In this document: piece after piece, positions 1-5,011 of the stretch
Numbering within the stretch: position 1 is the stretch's first letter
How the letters are laid out: each line of letters starts with the position of its first letter
Origin: an uncultured Clostridia bacterium
GTDB taxonomy: Bacteria > Bacillota > Clostridia > TANB77 > CAG-508
Direction: 5' to 3'
DNA length: 5,011 nucleotides
Assembly (NCBI GenBank): GCA_934132805.1
Contig: CAKPAB010000057.1
Coordinates: 1-5,011 of the forward strand
Program-made: the position numbers and the translations under genes
The notes under the pieces: generated by a model
What the model was told of the DNA's origin: nothing
The model's database searches: none
The model's input: the letters and a program-made list of their open reading frames with translations, nothing else

Positions 1-1856
1 CCGTTTTTCTTTGATTTTGACATTTTTTGTCCGTGTTCATCTAGAACATGTCCTAAAACTATACAGTTTTCAAATGGCGTTCTTCCAAATAGTGCTGTTC
101 CTAATGCTGTTAATGTGTAAAACCATCCTCTAGTTTGGTCAATTGCTTCTGAAATGAATCCTGCTGGAAAGTTATTGTCAAACATTTCTTTATTTTCAAA
201 TGGGTAATGCCATTGTGCAAAAGGCATTGATCCAGAGTCAAACCAACAATCTATAACTTCTTTTGCTCTCTTCATTTCTTTACCACATTTTGGACATTTT
301 AAATGTACATTATCAATATATGGTTTGTGTAATTCTATATCATCTGGACAGTCTATTGCTTTTTCTTTTAACTCTGCAATACTTCCAATACATTCTTGAT
401 GTCCACAGTTTTCGTCTTCACATGTCCAAATTGGAAGTGGTGTTCCCCAATATCTGTCTCTTGAAATTCCCCAGTCAATTACATTTTCTAAGAATTTTCC
501 AAATCTTCCTGTTCTAATTGTGTCTGGATACCAGTTTACTTTGTTATTGTTTGCAACTAATTCGTCTCTTAGTTTGCTCATTGCAACAAACCAACTTTCT
601 TTTGGATAGTAAAGTAATGGTGTGTCACATCTCCAACAATGTGGATATGAGTGCATGTGTTTTTCTTTGCTGAATAATTTGTTTTCATCTGCTAACCATT
701 TGCAGATATCTTCGTTACAGTCTCTAACAAATCTACCTGCCCAAGGCTCAACTTCTGGTACAAATTTTCCTGCTTTGTCTACCAAATTTACAAATGCTAT
801 TCCGTTTTGCTTTGCAACAAAACTATCGTCTTCTCCATATGCTGGTGCAATGTGAACAATTCCAGTACCATCAGTTAATGTTACATAATCACCATGAATT
901 ACCTCAAATGCTTTTCCATCAACTTTAGCAAATGGCATTAATTGTTCATATTTTATTCCTAACAATTCTTCACCTTTAAATTCTTTTATTATTTCATAAG
1001 GTGTTTCTTTTAATACTGTTTCTATTAAATCTTTTGCTAAAATATAATTTTCATATACTGGCTCTTCATCTGTTCCAATATTTGCTTTTATTTCTACATA
1101 TGTATATGATTTGTTTACACATAATGCTAAGTTTGATGGCAATGTCCATGGAGTTGTTGTCCAAGCTAGTATATATGTGTTTTGTTCAATTGCTTCATTT
1201 TCTATATTTTGACCTTCTAATACTTTAAATTTAGCAACACATGTTAAGTCTTTAACATCTTTGTATCCTTGTGCAACTTCGTGTGAAGATAAAGCTGTTC
1301 CACATCTTGGACAATATGGCATAACTTTGTGTCCTTCATATAAAAGCCCTTTTTTCCATAATTGACTTAATGCCCACCAAACTGACTCAATATAGTCGTT
1401 GTGGTATGTTACATATGGATGTTCCATATCAACCCAATATCCAACTTTATTTGTCATTTCTTCCCACATATGAACATATGTGAAAACACTTTCTTTACAT
1501 TCTTTAACAAATTTTTCAACACCATATTCTTCAATTTGTTGTTTTCCAGATATTCCAAGCTTTTTCTCGATTTCAAGTTCAACTGGTAAGCCATGTGTAT
1601 CCCATCCTGCTTTTCTTATAACTTGGTATCCTTTCATTACTTTGTATCTTGGAATTATGTCTTTCATAACTCTTGTTTCGATATGTCCAACATGTGGCTT
1701 TCCGTTTGCTGTTGGCGGTCCATCATAAAATGTAAAATATCTTTTTCCTTTATTCATATCAAAGTTTTTCTTTACTATGTCTTTTTTCTTCCAGTTTTCT
1801 GCAACTTTCCTTTCCATACCTACAAAGCCATCTGTTAATTCAACTTTTTTGTACAT
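1..1856 (-). CDS. ileS: isoleucyl-tRNA synthetase, IleS2 (eukaryotic-like) type, 5' part
   Basis: This class I synthetase charges tRNA-Ile with isoleucine in the cytoplasm using ATP. The frame is open from ATG at 1856 to the left edge, giving 618 complete codons of an enzyme usually a little over 1,000 residues long; the rest of the catalytic end and the anticodon-binding region are outside. The catalytic HVGH is at residues 55-58 and [10 protein letters not shown] follows at 84-93. The CP1 editing domain shows the T-rich WTTTPW at 232-237 and [15 protein letters not shown] at 330-344, so hydrolytic proofreading is expected. Cysteine pairs C182/C185 with C407/C410, and C479/C484 with C521/C524, fit two zinc sites. 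KMSKSKKN at 611-618 ends the visible part. [14 protein letters not shown] and KMSKSKKN resemble the IleS2/eukaryotic branch rather than the KMSKSLGN-like IleS1 form. The start is supported by a strong Shine-Dalgarno 9 bases upstream. It lies 86 bases after tsaD, and no T-box leader is present in that gap. Confidence 0.97.
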   Translation of the reverse strand, partial: MYKKVELTDGFVGMERKVAENWKKKDIVKKNFDMNKGKRYFTFYDGPPTANGKPHVGHIETRVMKDIIPRYKVMKGYQVIRKAGWDTHGLPVELEIEKKLGISGKQQIEEYGVEKFVKECKESVFTYVHMWEEMTNKVGYWVDMEHPYVTYHNDYIESVWWALSQLWKKGLLYEGHKVMPYCPRCGTALSSHEVAQGYKDVKDLTCVAKFKVLEGQNIENEAIEQNTYILAWTTTPWTLPSNLALCVNKSYTYVEIKANIGTDEEPVYENYILAKDLIETVLKETPYEIIKEFKGEELLGIKYEQLMPFAKVDGKAFEVIHGDYVTLTDGTGIVHIAPAYGEDDSFVAKQNGIAFVNLVDKAGKFVPEVEPWAGRFVRDCNEDICKWLADENKLFSKEKHMHSYPHCWRCDTPLLYYPKESWFVAMSKLRDELVANNNKVNWYPDTIRTGRFGKFLENVIDWGISRDRYWGTPLPIWTCEDENCGHQECIGSIAELKEKAIDCPDDIELHKPYIDNVHLKCPKCGKEMKRAKEVIDCWFDSGSMPFAQWHYPFENKEMFDNNFPAGFISEAIDQTRGWFYTLTALGTALFGRTPFENCIVLGHVLDEHGQKMSKSKKN

Positions 1857-1865
1857 TTAAAAATT

Positions 1866-1873
1866 CCTTCCTT
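1866..1873 (-). promoter_or_regulatory. ribosome binding site of ileS
   Basis: The minus strand reads AAGGAAGG here, 9 bases before the ATG at 1856. It is a good anti-16S match and fixes the ileS start, which agrees with the usual IleRS N-terminus. Confidence 0.8.
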
Positions 1874-1877
1874 TCAC

Positions 1878-1915
1878 ATAAAAATGTTTTTATTTGCTGA
1901 AAACTATTTGTTTTC
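1878..1915 (-). other. two small A/T-rich hairpins in the tsaD-ileS gap
   Basis: Two inverted repeats lie in the 86-base gap. The first on the minus strand is GAAAAC-AAATA-GTTTTC (1915-1899), a 6-bp stem with a 5-base loop. The second is ATAAAAACATTTTTAT (1893-1878), a stem of about 6 A/U pairs that ends 4 bases before the ileS Shine-Dalgarno. Neither stem is GC-rich and neither is followed by a U-tract on the minus strand, so they do not make a standard intrinsic terminator. They may be weak leader structures or chance symmetry in A/T-rich DNA. The gap holds no T-box and no clear promoter; TAGAAT near 1924-1929 is only a poor -10 candidate. Confidence 0.35.
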
Positions 1916-1942
1916 CCAAATTTATTCTAATTTTTTATAATT

Positions 1943-2938
1943 TTAGTCTAATCTCAAATTAGGAATAGCATTTAAATCTAGTCCATCCCTTTTTCCTTCA
2001 ATAAAATTATAATATCCAGCTGATGCAATCATTGCCGCATTATCTGTACACAATTTTAAATCAGGCATATATACTTTTATTCCATTTTTTTCTAAATTTA
2101 AAAATTCTTTTCTTATATAACTATTTGCAGATACTCCACCTGCCAATGCAATTGTTTTTAATCTTGTTTGTTTTAAGGCTTCTTCCGCATTTTCTAATAA
2201 AGTTTCTGTTACTGTTTTTTGAAAGCTAGCACATAAATCAGCCTTATTTATATCTGGCTTCTTATGATGTAAGTTTATCACTGCTGTTTTTATACCACTA
2301 AAACTAAAATCTAAATTGTCAAAATGAGTTTTTGGTAATTCTATTGCATTTGCATCTCCTTCTTTTGCAAGTTTATCAACCTTTGGTCCTCCTGGATATC
2401 CTAGTCCCACAACTCTTGCAACTTTGTCAAATGCCTCACCAATAGCATCATCTCTTGTCTTTCCTAACACTTCAAATTCTGTATAATTTTTTACATGTAT
2501 CAATTGTGTATTTCCTCCAGATGTCATAACACACAAAAATGGTGGCTTTAATTCTTTATATGTAATATAGTTTGCCGCAATATGTCCTTGAATATGGTTT
2601 ACACCTACCAATGGTTTATTTATAGCAAAACTTAATGCTTTTGCATAAGATAAACCTACTAATAATGCTCCTACTAAACCTGGTCCATATGTTGGTGTTA
2701 TTGCATCTATATCTTTGAAGTCTACTTTAGCTTCTTCTAATGCTTTTTTTGTTACTCTAGAAATAGCTTCAATATGATTTCTTGAAGCTATCTCAGGAAC
2801 TACTCCACCGTATTTTTCGTGTATTGGTATTTGTGTATCTATAATATTTGATAATATTTTTCTACCATTTTTTACTACTGCTACTGATGTTTCGTCACAA
2901 CTTGATTCTATTCCTAGTGTTAGTACGTCTTTCTCCAT
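1943..2938 (-). CDS. tsaD: tRNA N6-adenosine threonylcarbamoyltransferase TsaD
   Basis: TsaD (Gcp/YgjD/Kae1 family, ASKHA fold) transfers the threonylcarbamoyl group from TC-AMP to A37 of tRNAs reading ANN codons, giving t6A. It works with TsaB and TsaE, neither of which is in this window. Counting from the chosen start (331 residues, normal length), motifs are GIESSCDET at 9-17, the metal-binding HIQGH with H115 and H119, SGGNTQL at 140-146, GEAFDKVAR beginning near 167, FSFSGIKTA at 211-219, AGGVSANS at 266-273 and CTDNAAM at 297-303, whose D299 is the expected third metal ligand. All key residues are present, so it should be active. An in-frame ATG at 2959 would add 7 residues (MRGNSIK) but has no Shine-Dalgarno. 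AGAGGA upstream of 2938 favours the shorter form, which also matches where the family normally begins. The gene lies between an M50 protease homologue and ileS. Confidence 0.97.
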   Translation of the reverse strand: MEKDVLTLGIESSCDETSVAVVKNGRKILSNIIDTQIPIHEKYGGVVPEIASRNHIEAISRVTKKALEEAKVDFKDIDAITPTYGPGLVGALLVGLSYAKALSFAINKPLVGVNHIQGHIAANYITYKELKPPFLCVMTSGGNTQLIHVKNYTEFEVLGKTRDDAIGEAFDKVARVVGLGYPGGPKVDKLAKEGDANAIELPKTHFDNLDFSFSGIKTAVINLHHKKPDINKADLCASFQKTVTETLLENAEEALKQTRLKTIALAGGVSANSYIRKEFLNLEKNGIKVYMPDLKLCTDNAAMIASAGYYNFIEGKRDGLDLNAIPNLRLD

Positions 2939-2950
2939 TTTTATACTATT

Positions 2951-2956
2951 TCCTCT
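2951..2956 (-). promoter_or_regulatory. ribosome binding site deciding the tsaD start
   Basis: AGAGGA on the minus strand lies 12 bases before the ATG at 2938, a slightly long spacing. It overlaps the codons of the alternative start at 2959, which has only A/T-rich sequence and no Shine-Dalgarno before it. This favours 2938 as the tsaD start. Confidence 0.55.
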
Positions 2957-2976
2957 CATTTTATTACTATAAGATT

Positions 2977-3004
2977 ATTATATATTAATATTTTTATAAG
3001 CCAA
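2977..3004 (-). promoter_or_regulatory. candidate sigma-A promoter before tsaD
   Basis: On the minus strand a perfect -10 TATAAT (2982-2977) lies 16 bases after TTGGCT (3004-2999), which matches the -35 consensus TTGACA at 4 of 6 positions. It overlaps the last codons of the upstream protease gene. Transcription would start near 2970, leaving a leader of about 30 bases before the ATG at 2938. TATAAT is frequent by chance in DNA this A/T-rich, so this is a suggestion only. Confidence 0.35.
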
Positions 3005-3734
3005 ATATTAATTTTCCTAAACCGATTATTCCATTTGAAACCACATTAATTGCCGGTGTAATTATAGTTCCAGCAAGTCCTGTTATCCATAACAGAACAA
3101 ATATTATATAAAAAATTCTTTCATTACTCACAAAAAAATTTTTTGCATTATGTGGTAAAAATGGCATTATTATTTTAGATCCATCTAATGGTGGTAATGG
3201 TATTAAATTAAATACACCAAGTCCTATATTTATTGCTATTGTACTTGCTAATAATGACACAATAACATTACCTACTGTAGAAAGCCAAAAGCCTGCTCCA
3301 GCAAATTTATATAACGCACAATATATTAGTATAAATATAATTGCTAAAACAAAGTTCATTAATGGCCCTGCCAATGAAACAATTGCTTCTCCTTTTTCCA
3401 TTGAAATTTTTCTTGTATAATTTCTAGGGTCTACTTCTACCGGCTTTCCCCATCCAAAACCTGCTACTAATAGCATTAAAGTTCCTACTGGATCTAAGTG
3501 TGCAAATGGGTTTAGGCTTAGTCTACCTTGTCTTTTAGCTGTATCATCACCTAATTTATATGCCGCATATCCATGTGCAAATTCGTGAAATGTTATTGCA
3601 ATAAGCACACCAGGTGCATTTAGTAGTAGTGTTAATAATTGCCCTGGCTCTGCTATATATTGAATTGCTAAAATTATCAACATTATTCCAACTATTATAT
3701 ATATTGTTTTTTTGTCAAAGTTAAAATCAAACAT
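2994..3734 (-). CDS. site-2 protease family (M50) membrane metalloprotease
   Basis: This is a multi-pass membrane protein of 246 residues, the size of the compact M50 homologues without a PDZ domain that are common in Firmicutes. Members of the wider family cleave substrates within the membrane using zinc; the substrate of this subgroup is not known to me. Zinc and catalytic residues are visible: HEFAH at 50-54 (H50, E51, H54) in one hydrophobic segment, and NLIPLPPLDG at 176-185 with D184 as the probable third ligand. NPFAHLDPVG at 75-84, GWGKPVEV at 94-101 and SLAGPLMN at 120-127 are typical of the family. Hydrophobic stretches lie near residues 11-27, 33-50, 82-95, 118-143, 152-180, 207-225 and 226-246. 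GGGAG-type Shine-Dalgarno (GGGAG at 3745-3741) is 6 bases before ATG. It follows the small upstream gene by 22 bases, so they are probably co-transcribed. All catalytic residues are intact. Confidence 0.93.
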   Translation of the reverse strand: MFDFNFDKKTIYIIVGIMLIILAIQYIAEPGQLLTLLLNAPGVLIAITFHEFAHGYAAYKLGDDTAKRQGRLSLNPFAHLDPVGTLMLLVAGFGWGKPVEVDPRNYTRKISMEKGEAIVSLAGPLMNFVLAIIFILIYCALYKFAGAGFWLSTVGNVIVSLLASTIAINIGLGVFNLIPLPPLDGSKIIMPFLPHNAKNFFVSNERIFYIIFVLLWITGLAGTIITPAINVVSNGIIGLGKLIFGL

Positions 3735-3756
3735 AAACTTCTCCCTTATTTTTTAT

Positions 3757-4179
3757 TTATTGAATATCAAATTCTTTTACATATTGTAAAATATCCCCAT
3801 TTACTTTTTGTATCCTTATATTTTTTTCAAATTCTTCATAAGAAAACCATTTATATTTAATGTCAAAACATTCAAATTCTTTTTTACTAATTTTTTCTAT
3901 ATTTTTTAGTAATTTTATTTTATAAAAATAATGTTGATATTCTTTTTCTATTTGGTCACTTTCTGAAAATTTCTTGTGCACTTTTTCACCAAGAAATACT
4001 ATGTTTACGCCATTTTTTTCAATTTCTAACATTTGCTCTAATTTATTATAAATTGATTCGATATCATTTTTATTTTTCATCTTACTATTTAAAAATAAAT
4101 AACTATTCCATTTTTTATCAAAATATTGTAAATATTCATTTTTTTCATTTTTTATTATAATAATTGAATGTTTATTCAT
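3757..4179 (-). CDS. small protein, possible NUDIX-like fold without the NUDIX box
   Basis: I do not firmly recognise this 140-residue protein. It is soluble, rich in Lys, Glu, Ile and Tyr, and has no signal peptide or membrane segment. The start MNKHSIIIIKNEKNEYLQYF followed by KKWNSYLFL at 22-30 looks like the first strands of a NUDIX fold. NDIESIYNKLEQMLEI at 38-53 falls where the NUDIX helix would lie. HYFYKIKL at 83-90 and KYKWFSYEEFEKN at 108-120, then KVNGDILQYV at 125-134, resemble later strands and the closing helix. The NUDIX box (GX5EX7REUXEEXGU) is absent: there is no glycine opening it and no REXXEE, so pyrophosphohydrolase activity is unlikely. It could be a binding protein or a divergent family. 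AAGGGA lies 5 bases before ATG, and the gaps to lysS (25 bases) and the protease gene (22 bases) make it a real operon member. That it is coding is much surer than the fold. Confidence 0.85.
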   Translation of the reverse strand: MNKHSIIIIKNEKNEYLQYFDKKWNSYLFLNSKMKNKNDIESIYNKLEQMLEIEKNGVNIVFLGEKVHKKFSESDQIEKEYQHYFYKIKLLKNIEKISKKEFECFDIKYKWFSYEEFEKNIRIQKVNGDILQYVKEFDIQ

Positions 4180-4204
4180 ATTTTTCCCTTCATCATTCTT
4201 TTGT

Positions 4205-5011
<807 letters not shown>

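Noticed and set aside
263..1838. Several plus-strand open frames of 62-84 codons opposite ileS
   Set aside because: They are antisense to a well-supported IleRS reading frame, are rich in Phe, Leu and Tyr as expected from the complement of A-rich codons, and match no family I know.
1899..1915. Hairpin after tsaD as an intrinsic terminator
   Set aside because: The 6-bp stem has only two G-C pairs and no U-tract follows on the minus strand.
2023..2229. Plus-strand 68-codon open frame opposite tsaD
   Set aside because: It lies wholly antisense to conserved TsaD sequence, is low-complexity Leu/Phe-rich, and has no ribosome binding site worth naming.
2939..2959. Upstream ATG adding MRGNSIK to TsaD
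   Set aside because: There is no Shine-Dalgarno before it, its codons contain the AGAGGA that serves the ATG at 2938, and the family motif spacing fits the shorter start.

Overview
The window is a strongly A+T-rich bacterial segment in which all recognisable genes lie on the minus strand. Read in transcription order (right to left) they are lysS (3' part), a small NUDIX-fold-like protein, an M50/site-2 protease-family membrane protein, tsaD, and ileS (5' part). Purine-rich ribosome binding sites, A/T-biased codon choice and an eukaryotic-like (IleS2-type) isoleucyl-tRNA synthetase suggest a low-GC Gram-positive, most likely a member of the Clostridia. This assignment rests on protein character alone.

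Layout: positions 5011-4205 encode the C-terminal half of class II lysyl-tRNA synthetase, cut by the right edge. A 25-base gap leads to a 140-residue lysine- and glutamate-rich protein (4179-3757) with an apparent NUDIX-like fold but no NUDIX box. After 22 bases comes a 246-residue multi-pass zinc metalloprotease homologue (3734-2994). Then follows tsaD (2938-1943; an upstream ATG at 2959 is less likely to be the start). After 86 bases with two small A/T-rich hairpins, ileS begins at 1856 and runs off the left edge just past its KMSKS loop. The short gaps down to tsaD suggest co-transcription. A candidate internal promoter sits before tsaD. No convincing intrinsic terminator was found anywhere.

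Functionally, three of the five genes serve decoding of ANN codons. TsaD completes the t6A37 modification of ANN-reading tRNAs, which include tRNA-Ile and tRNA-Lys, the substrates of the two flanking synthetases. The protease homologue and the small protein have no evident link to translation beyond position. The window looks like ordinary core chromosome. No mobile element, CRISPR array, RNA gene or defence system is visible, and I do not claim a new system. The least understood item is the small protein at 3757-4179.
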